64,000 nucleotides of DNA from Hyaloraphidium curvatum (Eukaryota > Monoblepharomycota > Hyaloraphidiomycetes > Hyaloraphidiales > Hyaloraphidiaceae), in contig JAIVFI010000023.1 in the NCBI GenBank assembly GCA_025558095.1, positions 620,001-684,000 on the forward strand. Reading direction: 5' to 3'. The notes below the pieces were generated by a model. It saw only the letters and a program-made list of their open reading frames with translations, did no database searches and was not told the origin of the DNA. This document shows, piece by piece, positions 1 to 10,687 of this stretch. Position 1 is the stretch's first letter. Every line of letters begins with the position of its first letter. The translations under genes and the position numbers were made by a program.

Positions 1-1121
1 ACAACGGCGCCACGGTGCACTGGGTCTTCCCTTACACCAAGATGCGCTCCGTCAACGTGCTCTCGACGGTCGCGTGCCTGGAGCTCTCGCTCGCCGACCC
101 CAAGGGCATGATCCCGCTGCACTTTGTCTCGACGACGGCGGTGCTCGACACGCAGGCCTACGTGGCGCTGCTGGCCGACGGCACGAGGGTGCTCGAGTCG
201 GACGACCTCGCGCGCTCGGCGGCGGGGCTCAAGGCGGGCTACGGGCAGACCAAGTGGGTCAGCGAGAAGCTGCTCATGCGTGCGAGGGGGAGGGGGTGCG
301 CGGCGACGATCGTCAGGCCGGGGTACATCCTGGGCGACTCCAAGAGCGGAGGTGGGTCGTATGGGGTTGCGTTTTGGGCGAGGCGGATGCTGACGGGGGC
401 GGAACTCGCAGTGACCAACACGGACGACTTCCTCATCCGGCTCATGAAGGGCTGCATCACCCTCGGGATCGTGCCCGAGATCACCAACGTCATCAACATG
501 GTGCCGGTCGACTACGTCTCCAAGGTCGTCTCGTCGGTCGTCGGCGGATCCACGGCGGCCATCGAGAAGGGCGTCTTCCAGATATGGCAGCGCAACATGT
601 ACGTCTCTTCCCTGCCGGTCCGCCGAGTCGACCAGCTCATTGCTCGCCTTCACAGGTTCCGCTTCATCGACCTGTTCCGCTGCCTGCGGCAGTACGGCTA
701 CCCCGTCGAGCCGACGGCCTACATCCCCTGGCGCACCGCGCTCATGGACCACACCCTCAACTCGCAGGACAACGCGCTGTACCCGCTGCTCCACTTCGTC
801 ATGGACGACCTGCCGACGAGCACCAAGGGCCCCGAGCTCGACGACGGCAACACCCGCGAGGTGACGGGCAACCTCGACTGCGGCGACATGGGCGAGCTGG
901 TCGGGCTGTACATCTCGTACCTGATACAGGTCGGGTTCCTGGAGGCGCCACCGGCGCCCAAGGCCAACGGTGCCAACGGCACGGCGAACGGGACCGCAAA
1001 GGCAGCGGTCTCGGAGTCGGTCACGGAGTGGTTCGAGGGCGCCGATGCCGAGAGGAAGGCGCTGCCCGTGGTGGAGCTGACGGCCGAGATGAAGAAGCTG
1101 GTCGCCAGGAACAGGGAGTGA
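1..1121 (+). CDS. LYS2: alpha-aminoadipate reductase, C-terminal reductase domain (partial at 5' end)
   Basis: Three exons are visible (1-351, 412-598, 656-1121), with the frame open from base 3; the gene continues to the left of the window. The 333 residues are the NADPH-dependent thioester reductase domain of the NRPS-like enzyme that reduces alpha-aminoadipate to its semialdehyde in fungal lysine synthesis. Seen: HWVFPY near the start, FVSTTAVLDT, catalytic-type YGQTK, IVRPGYILGDSKSG, NMVPVDYV, and the conserved NALYPLLHFVMDDLP...PELDD tail. Removing intron 352-411 (GTGGGT...CGCAG) gives DSKSGVTNTDDF, and removing 599-655 gives QRNMFRFIDLF, both matching the family. Both introns are 3n and stop-free. 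A short Ala/Asn/Gly-rich linker and a charged tail extend the C-terminus beyond yeast Lys2. Confidence 0.95.
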   Translation, partial: NGATVHWVFPYTKMRSVNVLSTVACLELSLADPKGMIPLHFVSTTAVLDTQAYVALLADGTRVLESDDLARSAAGLKAGYGQTKWVSEKLLMRARGRGCAATIVRPGYILGDSKSGGGSYGVAFWARRMLTGAELAVTNTDDFLIRLMKGCITLGIVPEITNVINMVPVDYVSKVVSSVVGGSTAAIEKGVFQIWQRNMYVSSLPVRRVDQLIARLHRFRFIDLFRCLRQYGYPVEPTAYIPWRTALMDHTLNSQDNALYPLLHFVMDDLPTSTKGPELDDGNTREVTGNLDCGDMGELVGLYISYLIQVGFLEAPPAPKANGANGTANGTAKAAVSESVTEWFEGADAERKALPVVELTAEMKKLVARNRE

Positions 1122-1239
1122 ACGGACGGTGGGAAAAAGGAGGTGGAGAGAGAAGATCGTTTTGGACTGTAGAAGCTTGATAGACGAGCGAGATCACAAT
1201 CGATTCATCAATCCAGCAATCCATCGAGTGACAAACTAA

Positions 1240-3381
1240 TCAGAAGAACAGCCCATCATCTTCGTCCTCATCCTCGTCGTAGTCACGCAACGCCGTCTCC
1301 GCCTCGTACCCGTAGAATATGTCGTCCCGGCCGTCGACGTCGGAAAAGTGCGCCCGTCCTTCGTCGGAGCCGGCGCTTTCGTCCGGATAGTCCTCGAAAC
1401 CAAGCACGTCGCCGTCTTCCTCGCGAGTAGCAGCATCGAACCGGTCCCTTATGGCTTCGGATGCATCGCGCGACAGGTCATCAAGCACATCGCTGGCGCT
1501 GCCATCCTCGGAGCTGTCCGTTTCGGAAGGCTCGCCGAGTCCGTCCGTTTCCAGGTCCGTCAGCTCCAGCACCGTGATTCCCGGTATCGATGGGTAGGGT
1601 TGCCCGGGGCCGAGCAAAGCAGGGTCTGGCTGACCACCGTCGGAACTAGAATCCGAGCTCGAACCGTCGCCATCCACGTGCCAATCGCCCAGGACCTCAC
1701 TGCCCGCGTCGTCGTCCCAACCGTCCGAACCGGCCACGCTGGCATCTTCCGAGGCAAACCCCTCCTCCACGTCGTAGTCGGCCTTCTCGAACAGGAGCTG
1801 CAGAGACGGGCGTACCAGCCCAAGCTCCTCCATCAGATAGCTGTGATCCGTATGGAATCCCGAGAACCGGAGCCTGGTGAGACTCTTCATGGCAAACACC
1901 GTATCTTCGAGCTGAAACAGTCGGTACCGCGACCCAGCGACTTCAAGGGACGAAAGGCCGTGGAGTTGGCTGATCGCTCCCCAAGATGCCGAACGAATAA
2001 CTTCGCCGGAAAGTCCGAGCCTCTTCAGATCAGGGACCTGCGACAACAGCGCGGGAAGCGTGCTTTCCAGCCCGCACGTGTTCAGGTAGAGGGTGGTGAG
2101 CGTCTCTGGGAGCGACAGCCATTCGATAACGGTGGACTAAAAGGTTGAGAGTCAGCACGTTTTCGACGCGCGCAGCAGGAACGAAATACTCACATCGAGC
2201 TGGGTATGGGCGAACGTCAAGGACTTCAGTGACTCGTTCGCCTGCAGCGTTGAAGAGAGATCCCTCGCGTCCTCCGCGTCCAAAGACAGGCCGGCGATTC
2301 CGAGTATTCGCAGAGAGTTGCTTCGAAGGGCCGCAAAGAACCCTGGAGGAGGCCTGCAGAGCGAGAGCGAGTCCGCGAGGGGCATGAAAAAGAGCGAGAC
2401 CTCTCGAAGTCCCGCAACCGAAATCCGAAGGGCGTCGACATCCTCGGCGCCGAGCTGGCACTCGATGTAGAGACGCAAAACCTCGACCTTGGAGAGGCGC
2501 GACAGAAGGACGGTCAAGTCCCCTCGATTGACGGGAAAGGCAGGAAGGCAGAGGAGGCGAACGCTCGAAGGCACCTTGAGGCACAGCTCCCGCGTGTTTC
2601 TCAGCACTGGCTGGGGAAGGTCCAGGTACAGTGATACGAGAGTTTCCTCCCATGCCGGCAGGGCGGCAAGCAAAGCAGAATGATCCACGGCAAGAGCACT
2701 GTAAAAGTGCGCGATAGGAAGTTCGCGCGCTCCACGAGTCATCCGGGAGATGTGCTGGTCCAGGGACAGTGCTGCTGCGTAAGGCTCCAACTGCTTCCCG
2801 CAGAACTCGAGCCCGATGAGGTTCTTGAAGGTGGGCACATTGTCGGCCACGCGCCCGAGCAGCTCCTCGAGAGTGGAAGCAAAACGAGCATCGGTACCAA
2901 GGTCATCGACCAGCGGGGCCAGCAGGTCGTCGCACCGCAGGGCAATCCGGCGGACTGCGCCGGCGTAGTCGTTGGTACGCGGCGACCGGAGCGCCCGCGA
3001 GATGCTAAAGTCCCCTTTCCTGGCACAGGCAAACAAGACCTCGAGGTCCAGGTGCCTCCAGATCAAGTCGACGGCCCATGTGAAGAAGTGTTTGTTGACG
3101 CCGAGGAGCGGGACAAAGAGGTGACGCGAGGCCCCGCACCGGCAGCCCGCCGAGCGATGGCTGTCGGCATCGATCGTACACGGAGGAGCAACGAAGCTGA
3201 GGCGACAAGATGTTAGTGAGGGCACGGCCAATCGTTGGGGAACCCACGAGAGAATCAGTCGCACGACCTCGGCCGGAAGTGACGGGCTGGGCCTCGGGCG
3301 GGCACAGTAGACCCTCGTGCCGTAGCCAAGGCACTGCGTCAACGAAGACGGGTCATACTTTCGCCTCGGCCGCCTCTCCAT
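1240..3381 (-). CDS. F-box / leucine-rich-repeat-like protein with acidic C-terminus
   Basis: Coding exons are 3248-3381, 2194-3196 and 1240-2136 (677 residues). An F-box-like segment lies near the N-terminus (SLPAEVVRLILSFV... then a WAVDLIWRHLDL helix), created by removing the 51-nt intron 3197-3247 (GTGGGT, CTAAC branch site). Irregular leucine-rich repeats follow (for example LRLYIECQLG and LRILGIAGLSLDAED). The second intron (2137-2193, GTGAGT...TTTTAG) joins THTQLD-type repeat sequence to STVIEWLSLPETLTTLYLN. The last ~170 residues are very rich in Asp, Glu and Ser. F-box proteins recruit substrates to SCF ubiquitin ligases; the target is unknown. The start at 3381 (MERRP) is chosen because it is the last Met before the F-box; the frame is open further upstream. 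The gene converges on LYS2 with a 118-bp gap. Confidence 0.75.
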
Positions 3382-3895
3382 CGCAAGAAACGGCCGGGCA
3401 CGATTCGATGACCAGCAGCTAGCGAGACGGAGTGACCTCTCAGAGCCCGCCGGCCGGACGACAACTGCCGCGGTCAGTCCTCCAACATCAAAGCGCCACC
3501 AAAGTACAGATTCAGCAGGTGATATACATCTTTGCATCCATCTGTTCACGTCAACCGGCGGATTCCCTGACGCCGCGAGATCGCGATTCCCTGACCCGAC
3601 GAGATCGCTCGGGTTCAAGAGCTTCCATTGCAGACGGCCTTGTGCGACGTCCAATTCTGCTTTTGGCATTGTTTATCGCAGTACCTGGATCCAGAGTCAA
3701 CGGGCGAATGACGCGGCGTAATGCGCGACCTGTGCGCAGACCCACTTCGCCTTCCCGCAGTCGTGGTCGGCGGGTTACCATGGAAACGGACTAGGGCGGA
3801 TGATCACGGGTGGATCGTTTGGGGGAAACCTGAGTTGGGGGGAAAGCTGGCAGGGGGGGCCCGGCCGGGGGAGGAAGAGCAGGGCCGCGCATTCG
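3382..3895. other. intergenic, no gene seen
   Basis: This lies upstream of the F-box gene. I see no supported coding exon here. A direct repeat of CGATTCCCTGACCC-like sequence near 3570-3605 is the only local structure I noted. Confidence 0.4.
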
Positions 3896-4104
3896 GAAGA
3901 CGAGTACGGTTGGTTCTTCAACAAGTAGATTAAGAAGACGCACAACCCGCAGTTATACATTGTGCGAGGTCTGCATCCCGGCATGCCCAACGAGATGCAC
4001 TCCTTCCTCGAGTGGCCGATATGGAAGGACTACGAGCAGGTGCCGAACCCCCAAGGCAAGGTGTGGAAGCTCTGTAGTCCCGCTGTCGAGCCCGCTCCTG
4101 GATG
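3896..4104 (+). pseudogene. decayed coding fragment with an in-frame TAG
   Basis: About 69 codons read like real protein: EDEYGWFFNK, then TAG (3926-3928), then the same frame continues IKKTHNPQLYIVRGLHPG and MPNEMHSFLEWPIWKDYEQV, ending at TGA 4102-4104. The aromatic-rich, balanced composition differs from the Arg/Ala/Pro-rich noise typical of non-coding frames in this GC-rich DNA. No start codon or splice partner was found. I do not recognise the family. It may be a remnant of a duplicated gene or an exon of an unmodelled gene. Confidence 0.45.
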
Positions 4105-4165
4105 ATCAACGCGGGGGTGTTTGCGTTCTAGATGTTTCTAATACATTGCCATACATCATTGATTC

Positions 4166-5959
4166 CTATAGCAACAGGACAAAGAGAGCCATAGACAACG
4201 TCGACAGTAGCACGGCCACCCTGCCCGACAGCCAGATCCTCTCCAACGCCAGCGCCGACGACGGCCTCGTGAGCGTCTGCACTACACTCCCCGCCGTCGC
4301 CGTTGTCGCCACCGCAGTCACCAATCCCCCCATTTCCGGTGGTTTGCACGGCAGCGTGTGCCCCGTGATGTTGCGGGCCACCTCGCACATGAAGTACGCA
4401 GAGTCCTTCCACGACCTCGTGGCGTTGCCCTCGAAGTCGATGTGCATCAGGCCGAAGCGCACGCTGAGGCCGAGCTTCCATTCTAAATTGTCCATGCAAG
4501 ACTGGTGCCCCCCGTCGAAAGCAATGTGCGTAAGCTTTGCCTCTCCGATTGTATGTACGCGGGGAGGACGTACCCATGCAAAGTAGCCGGACACCTTGAT
4601 GTCGTCCAGCTCCACGGCCTCCTTGAGGTAGTGCAGGTGATCCTTGAAGAACTGCACGCGCGGCGCATCCCGAAGCCTCGTCTCGGGGGGCAGCTGCGTC
4701 TCGTTGGCCATCGTGTACCCGTTTTCGGTTATGTAGAACTCGGGCGGATCGTAGGCGTCACGGTAGTGCCGGAGGCCTTTTCGGAGGCCGGGTGGGTGAG
4801 GGAAGAAGAAGGGGTGGCCCGTGCTGGGGCCGAACTGCGAGCCGTTGAGGAAAGTGTTGCGCATGCCAACGCACTCGGGCCAGGTACGGATCGACGGGCT
4901 GCACTCTTTGCCCTTGAGCACGTCGAAGGCGAGCACTGCGGTGTAGTAGTCCAAGGCGAACACGTCCGAGGACCCGAGGATGGAGGCCACCTCGGTCGTG
5001 GTGAAATTGGGCAACCTGCGCCCGAGGCTCTGCTTCATTTCGGGCGGGTAATCCCCGCGGAACAGCGGGTGCGCGAACCACCCGACGTCAAACACCATCG
5101 CCCTTCTCGCGGCTTCCTTGTCCGCCGCGGAATCCGTCAGGGGCTCGACCCACTGCCCGTCAAGCACGATCCCGATCTTGGTCGTCGGGTGCGTGGGGGC
5201 AAACTCGCGGCGCCAGATGGCCACCGCGGCGGCGTGTGCGAGGAGCGCGTTGTGTCCGCAGGTGTAAGGCTCGGTGGTAGAATCTCCCTCGCGGCACTTG
5301 CTCCTGTCGGAGCACCGCATGGGCGGGCCGTCCGCCCACAAATGTCCGCTCGAGCAGAACACGCGGGGCTCGTTCATGGTGAACCAGACATCCACGCCGT
5401 CGGCCAGCGCCGAGAAGACCGTCCTGGCGTAGGTCTCGAAGGGCGGTACCACGGCCGTCCTGTTCAACCATCCCCCGCGAGCCTGAAGAGCCGAGGGCAG
5501 CTCCCAGTGGTACAGAGTCGCGAAGACGCGGAGCCTGTTGGCACGCAGCTCACGTACGAGGTCAACGTAGAAAGCGAGGCCCTTCGGGTTAACGGTGCCG
5601 TCGCCGTCGGGGAAGATGCGCGACCACGAGATGGTCAGGGAGTAGTGGCTCAGGCCCATGGCGCGCAGGTGGCGAGCGTCCTCGGGATACCGATAGTAGT
5701 GCTGGGCGGCGGTCTCGCCGGTGGAGCCGTCCACGATGCCGCCGGCCGCGACGAAGTCGTCCCATATCGAGCGGCCTCTGCCGTCGGCGGCGGTGGCGCC
5801 CTCGATTTGGTACGCCGAGGTCGCGCACCCTATGGCGAATCCGGGCGGCGGAAACGCCGCCCCAGCGGCGGGTTGCGCCGCCAAACAGCCGCCAGCGAGG
5901 GCCACGAGGGCCGCGACGAGCAGGCGGGAGGGCTCTCCGGACCGCGCTCTCCGGCGCAT
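4166..5959 (-). CDS. GH1 family beta-glucosidase, secreted and probably GPI-anchored
   Basis: Two exons (4574-5959, 4166-4501) give 573 residues. There is a signal peptide (Leu/Ala-rich, residues ~13-35), then a glycoside hydrolase family 1 TIM barrel starting FAIGCATSAYQIEGA. The acid/base Glu197 lies in TMNEPR and the nucleophile Glu412 in YITENGY. Excision of the 72-nt intron 4502-4573 (GTACGT...CAG) creates GYFAWSCMDNLEW, the family's aglycone-site signature. The C-terminus is a Ser/Thr-rich stretch followed by a hydrophobic tail ending ALFVLLL with no charged cytoplasmic end, as expected for a GPI signal. GH1 enzymes hydrolyse terminal beta-glucosides such as cellobiose; the exact substrate cannot be told. 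Several N-glycosylation sequons are present. Confidence 0.93.
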   Translation of the reverse strand: MRRRARSGEPSRLLVAALVALAGGCLAAQPAAGAAFPPPGFAIGCATSAYQIEGATAADGRGRSIWDDFVAAGGIVDGSTGETAAQHYYRYPEDARHLRAMGLSHYSLTISWSRIFPDGDGTVNPKGLAFYVDLVRELRANRLRVFATLYHWELPSALQARGGWLNRTAVVPPFETYARTVFSALADGVDVWFTMNEPRVFCSSGHLWADGPPMRCSDRSKCREGDSTTEPYTCGHNALLAHAAAVAIWRREFAPTHPTTKIGIVLDGQWVEPLTDSAADKEAARRAMVFDVGWFAHPLFRGDYPPEMKQSLGRRLPNFTTTEVASILGSSDVFALDYYTAVLAFDVLKGKECSPSIRTWPECVGMRNTFLNGSQFGPSTGHPFFFPHPPGLRKGLRHYRDAYDPPEFYITENGYTMANETQLPPETRLRDAPRVQFFKDHLHYLKEAVELDDIKVSGYFAWVRPPRVHTIGEAKLTHIAFDGGHQSCMDNLEWKLGLSVRFGLMHIDFEGNATRSWKDSAYFMCEVARNITGHTLPCKPPEMGGLVTAVATTATAGSVVQTLTRPSSALALERIWLSGRVAVLLSTLSMALFVLLL

Positions 5960-6304
5960 TGCGACCCCGCGTTTGCGAGTTGGAATATGTCCGAGACAGC
6001 CTTGCGGTCCCGGTTAAGCGCTGAGTTGCTCGGCGTGCCGCGAGAGCCGGCGCGTGAATGGAATGTGGCGGAGGCGGAAGGACCGCAGACCCATTTCCCA
6101 TTTCCGGCTCACCTTGACGTCGAACAGTCTAGCGGCGCATCAGTATTCCGGGCACAGGGAGAAGAGGAACAACGCTATTTGTTGCGAAATGACTGCTGCT
6201 TGCATGAAGCTTCAAGCTTGTCGCTGGTCAGCTCCATGCACGAACGCTTGACGAACGCATAGCGTCGGTTTGTTTACGCGAAGCCAACTTGCTCTTGTAA
6301 CGCG
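5960..6304. other. divergent promoter region
   Basis: This separates the start of the beta-glucosidase gene (minus) from the start of the helical-repeat gene (plus). No coding signal or clear TATA element was seen. Confidence 0.4.
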
Positions 6305-8554
6305 ATGTGGACGCCTGCGGGCCTCGCACGGGTCCGGAGCGCGGTCCTAGGCACCGGCATCGCACGCGCCGGGCTACTCCGTGTCGCTGCAAGCGGGATT
6401 TCTCCCCTGCCCGCCACGACCCGCGCCCAGTCGGGTCCGCGTCCCCGGCCGCCCGCGCCGTTGACGGACGCGTGGGGAAAGCCGATCGCGGATCGGCGTC
6501 AACCGGACAACGTGCCGGATCGGCGTCAGCTGGATAATGGGCCACCGCGGCTGCGTCCGGAAAGGACCCCCGTCGAACGCTTCCGGAACGCGACCTGGAA
6601 AGTCTGCGGGCCAAAGGGGAACTTCGACGATATCGACAGCGCCTGGGCGGCCTACGAGGCGCTGGGTCCCCGGCCGACGCTGGACGAGCGCGAATTTGGC
6701 TACGCCGCGGAAGCCGTCACGAAGCACGCGGTGCACATCATCAAGGAAGGGAGGAGCTGGGGCGGCCCGCCCAACGGCAGGCCCCAGGTTCGGACCGCGG
6801 CACAGAGGCTGCGGCGGATCATTGACGATGCGGCGGCCGTCGGAGTCGGGATGACGCCCGCGTTATTCATGTACAAGGTCAAGGTCAGCGCACCGCAGCT
6901 CACGTGGGTTCCTCGCTGCCGAATGGCAATTCCCGCACAGCTCACGACTGCGTTGTTGCGACCTAGAACGTATCGGGCCTGCAGGGAGATGCTGGACGCG
7001 TTTCCCGAGCACGCGCACAGGCACGTAGCCGCGGCCTTGGTGAACCCGGCCTCGGCGGGCAACTACACCGCCTTCCTCCGCCTGCTCCACGAAGCATCGA
7101 GCAAGGCGGACCTGCCCGATAGCGAGGTCATCGCCGCGTATCTCGCCATGGCCATATCCAGGGCGACGCCGTCCAAGTCGGAGGACCTGGAGGGATTCCC
7201 CGCGGGACCCTCGCACGCGGCGGACCTCGCATTCCCGACCAGCGACGGCGCAACGTCGGCGGCCGCCCCGGATCCGGTTATCGGTACGGATGGTGATTTG
7301 GTGGCGGCACTCGAGGAGCACGCCGCGTCCCAGCTGGGGCCCGCGACCCTTGCCGAGTTCGCACGCCCCGGCTTGGCTCCGGGCTCCACAACACCGCTCC
7401 GCAAGCTCCTCTCCCTCTTTGCCTACGCGGCGCGGCCGCGGGCCGATGGGACCTCGCTCCTTTCCAACGATCTGGTCGCAACCGAGCTCGCCTGCGGCCT
7501 CGTCCGCCTCGGCCGCACCGACCTGTCGCGCGCGCTCCTCCAGCTGGCCTCGCGCCCGCCGCACGGCGCCGCAGCACGCGGAAGGACCAACGCGTACTCC
7601 CTGCTCGCCGCCGTCGCGCAATCGGGCGAGACGGAGGAGTTCGAGAGCATCCTCGCCGCCGCGCCGCTGGGGTTCGCGCCGGGCTCCAAGCTCATGTCCA
7701 GGGCCGTGGCCTCGGGGCGGCAGCCCGGGGCCGTGCTCCGGCTCCTGGCGGCGATGGTGCGGCGCGGCTTGAAGGTTTCGAACGCGGCGTACAGAGCGGC
7801 CGTCCGGGCCGCGGTGGGATCCGGCTCGGGGGACGTGGTGCAGTGGCTGCGGGGGGTGGTGTCGGCGGCGGAGCTGAACCGCATGCCGCACGCCGCCGAT
7901 CGGCTCCGAAGGGAGGCCATCACCGTCCTGGCGACGGTTGAAGAGTGGGACGCCGTCGAAGCGATGAGGAAGGGGGCGGCCGGGATGGACGGCGACCTCC
8001 TGCTGAGGCTCGCTAGGGCCTATGGGATGAAGGGGGACCCGGGGGCCGTCTTGGACCTGTTGCGGGACCCGGTCGCCAGGAGGATTGACGGAGGGGCACG
8101 CACCTTTGCCCTCGGATCCCTGCTGGCGGCCGCGGTGGGTGCGAGCAGGCGGGGACAGGCCGGGGCAACCGAGCTCGCCTGCGCCCTCGCGGCGGCGGTG
8201 CTGGACGGAACCCCCGTCGATCCCGCGGCGCTGCCGGAGGATCTCAAGGGCTCGGTGTTTGCGACCGCGGTCGCGCCGGAGCCTAGCTCTTGGGTCCTGG
8301 AACGGATGGCCGATCTGGTCGAACACGTGCCGGCGGACCAGGTTGGCGACCTGACTGGCAAGGTCAAAGGGTATCTTGCTAGCAAAGGGAAGGGGGAAGC
8401 GGAGGATTCGGATGCCGCCGGGCTCGCGAAGCTCTTGAGGGAGCTGGCTTCGCAGGACGCCGCAGTCAAGAGGATGGACGGCGGTCCATCGGTCGATGCG
8501 GAAGGGGCGGACGAAGAGCCGGAGCGTAAACAAAGGGATGAGGAGGATGGATGA
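6305..8554 (+). CDS. mitochondrial helical-repeat (PPR-like) protein
   Basis: The first ~40 residues are Arg/Ala/Leu-rich without acidic residues (MWTPAGLARVRSAVLG...), typical of a mitochondrial presequence. The rest, about 700 residues, is alpha-helical with repeated helix pairs such as TYRACREMLDAFPEHA, AVLRLLAAMVRRGLKVSNAAYRAAVRAAV and WDAVEAMRKGAAG, resembling pentatricopeptide-type solenoids, though no clean 35-residue register is obvious. An intron probably lies at 6878-6940 or 6884-6940 (3n, stop-free, ends CCCGCACAG), removing a proline-rich insert. PPR-like proteins usually bind organellar RNA; that role is inference. A short imperfect direct repeat (GATCGGCGTCA) lies in the linker after the presequence. 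Confidence 0.65.
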   Translation: MWTPAGLARVRSAVLGTGIARAGLLRVAASGISPLPATTRAQSGPRPRPPAPLTDAWGKPIADRRQPDNVPDRRQLDNGPPRLRPERTPVERFRNATWKVCGPKGNFDDIDSAWAAYEALGPRPTLDEREFGYAAEAVTKHAVHIIKEGRSWGGPPNGRPQVRTAAQRLRRIIDDAAAVGVGMTPALFMYKVKVSAPQLTWVPRCRMAIPAQLTTALLRPRTYRACREMLDAFPEHAHRHVAAALVNPASAGNYTAFLRLLHEASSKADLPDSEVIAAYLAMAISRATPSKSEDLEGFPAGPSHAADLAFPTSDGATSAAAPDPVIGTDGDLVAALEEHAASQLGPATLAEFARPGLAPGSTTPLRKLLSLFAYAARPRADGTSLLSNDLVATELACGLVRLGRTDLSRALLQLASRPPHGAAARGRTNAYSLLAAVAQSGETEEFESILAAAPLGFAPGSKLMSRAVASGRQPGAVLRLLAAMVRRGLKVSNAAYRAAVRAAVGSGSGDVVQWLRGVVSAAELNRMPHAADRLRREAITVLATVEEWDAVEAMRKGAAGMDGDLLLRLARAYGMKGDPGAVLDLLRDPVARRIDGGARTFALGSLLAAAVGASRRGQAGATELACALAAAVLDGTPVDPAALPEDLKGSVFATAVAPEPSSWVLERMADLVEHVPADQVGDLTGKVKGYLASKGKGEAEDSDAAGLAKLLRELASQDAAVKRMDGGPSVDAEGADEEPERKQRDEEDG

Positions 8555-8688
8555 TTGCACATGCTAGCTCAAGTCTTTGCACCATGTTCGAAAAACGAGC
8601 TCATACTGGCCGTTTGGCGCGTCACGGGGTTTGGCTTTGCCTCACTCGCGCGGGCCGCGGCCCCACTTTGAGCCGTCCCCCACGCGAA

Positions 8689-10505
8689 ATGTCCTCGAAA
8701 CCCGACGAGGACGACCGGAGCAGCACGACCGGCACGGCAGCGGAGACGAACGATGTGCCCGCGAAGGCTGCCGACGTCGAGGCTGCGCCGCCAACGGCGC
8801 CGGTGGAGCAGGAGTTCATACTCTATCCTGTGCGCTGGTTCGTGATGGGGGCCATGATGGTGCTCGGGACGTCGTTCGTGGGTGTCTGCAGTGTCGGGGA
8901 AAGCGCTCAGCTGATCCTTGGCGCGATTCGCTGGGGACGTCGCCGACAACCTCGGTGCCCACCATCCCGACGCGATTCCTCCCCGCGGCGCCGCCGACAG
9001 TCGCTCAACTGGAACACGTTCTCTCCCGTCTCGAATCGAGCAGCCGAGTACTACGGAACCACGGTCTCCGTGATAAATTGGTTCGGCTTGATCATCTACG
9101 TGACTTCAGTTACCACGGGCCTGTTCTCCGCCTACCTCATCGACACACGCGGCATGCGCGTGTCGCTCATCTGCGCCGGCGCGCTCAACATGACCGGATC
9201 CTGGATCCGGTACCTGGGCACCTTTGCCCCCGACCGGCACACGGCCCTGATCCTGGGCCTTCTTGGCCAGACCGTGCTGGGGTGCGGCCGCCCCTTTGCG
9301 ATGAACTCGACGACGCGCCTCGCGTCGACCTTTTTCGGGATGAAGGAGAGGACGCTCGCCAACACCCTCGCCTCCGTCTCCCCCTCCTTCGGCGTCCTGC
9401 TCTCCTCCGCCGTGACGTCGTACATCATCTCCACCCCCGACCACGTTCCCCTCGCCCTCCTGTGCTGGGCGTGCTACTCGGTGGTCGGCATGATCACGGT
9501 GCTCTTTGTCCCCGAGAAGCCGCCGACGCCGCCGTCTCCGTCGGCGTCGGTGATGGGCGCGACGCGGACGGCCAGCCTGGAGAAGTGGAAGAAGTCGATC
9601 AAGACGGCCTTCACCAACTGGGACTACATCCTGCTGTGGACCATCATGTCGGGCAACCTCTCCCTCTTCTTCATGTGCGTCCCCGCGTGCCGTCGCCCGT
9701 GCACATCGTCTCACCCCCACATCCCTCCAGCTACATCGTCCTCATCTCCTCCATCATGCTCCCCTACGGCTACACCGCCCAGCAGGTCGGCTTCGTCACC
9801 GTCGCCATCATCGCCACGGGCTGGCTCGCCCTCCCCATCTCCAAGGTCATCGACCGCACCGGCGGCTGGGTGCCCGCGCTGCGCTCCCTGCTGGGGATCT
9901 GCACCGTCGCATTGGTGGGGCTGACGCTGAGCCTGCGGCCGGACGTATATTGGGCCATCATCCTGTGCGCGTGCGTGTTCGGGTACGCGAATTTCCCGCT
10001 GCTGGGGATCGTGTTCGAGCTGGCGATCGAGGCGACCTACCCGGACCTGCTGCCGGCAATGTCGTCGTGTGGGTTGATGGCCTTGCCATGGTCCCTAATG
10101 AGGAACGCTGACTTCCTCCCCGCGTCCGCAGACCTCATCTTTGCCCTCGCCCAGATCATCGCCATCATCCTCACCCCTTTCCTTTCGGGCGTCGACAACA
10201 AGACGGCCATCCTCTGGGTCCTCGTCGGCGTCTCGGCGCTCGGCTTCCTCGAGAGCCTGATCTACAGGGGCAAGGCCAAGCGCGTGGGCTACGAGACCAC
10301 GGTGCTCTCGGCCAGGGAGGTGGCGGGCGCTGTGGCGGCCGCGGTGGAGGCGGTGCCGGAGGAGGGGGAGGGCGGGACGGTGGAGCTCGGCGGGTTGGAC
10401 GGCAAGGGGCAAAAGGGGGCCGCGGGCGTCGTCGGGAACGGGTTGGTCAACCCTTCTGCGCTGGGCGAAGAGGAGGTGGGTGTTGGCGGAGGGAAATCAC
10501 AATGA
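8689..10505 (+). CDS. FLVCR/SLC49-type major facilitator transporter
   Basis: Four exons (8689-8877, 9001-9674, 9731-10068, 10132-10505) give 524 residues. About 12 hydrophobic segments follow a polar ~45-residue N-terminus; the first is YPVRWFVMGAMMVLGTSF. Splicing 8878-9000 yields GTSFSLNWNTFSPVSNRAAEYYG, which matches the TM1-TM2 signature of the FLVCR/DIRC2 family. The intron 9675-9730 yields SLFFIYIVLISSIM, and 10069-10131 yields AMSSYLIFALAQII. SLC49 proteins carry haem, choline or related solutes; the substrate here is not determinable. The start at 8689 (MSSKPDED) is the Met nearest the conserved region; an upstream in-frame Met at 8584 is less likely. The C-terminal ~70 residues are a Gly/Glu/Val-rich cytosolic tail. 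Confidence 0.88.
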
Positions 10506-10687
10506 GACGTGGATGGTTTGAAGCATACGCGAGTGCGCGAATCGGCTATCCCTCCACGATTACGCACGTTCGGATCGTTACAAACGCCGCACTGGCTGGC
10601 CCACCACGGCCTCTAACTCTTGACACTGTTGGCACCAGCCCTCATCACCCTTGCTCCCATCCCCCCGCAGGCCACTTCTTCGCCGCA

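Noticed and set aside
4505..6262. A 585-codon plus-strand open frame
   Set aside because: It lies antisense to the GH1 gene, whose catalytic motifs and splice-restored signature are clear; its translation is Arg/Gly/Val-rich noise.
6863..8560. A 565-codon minus-strand open frame
   Set aside because: Antisense shadow of the helical-repeat gene with Arg/Gly-rich composition and no domain.
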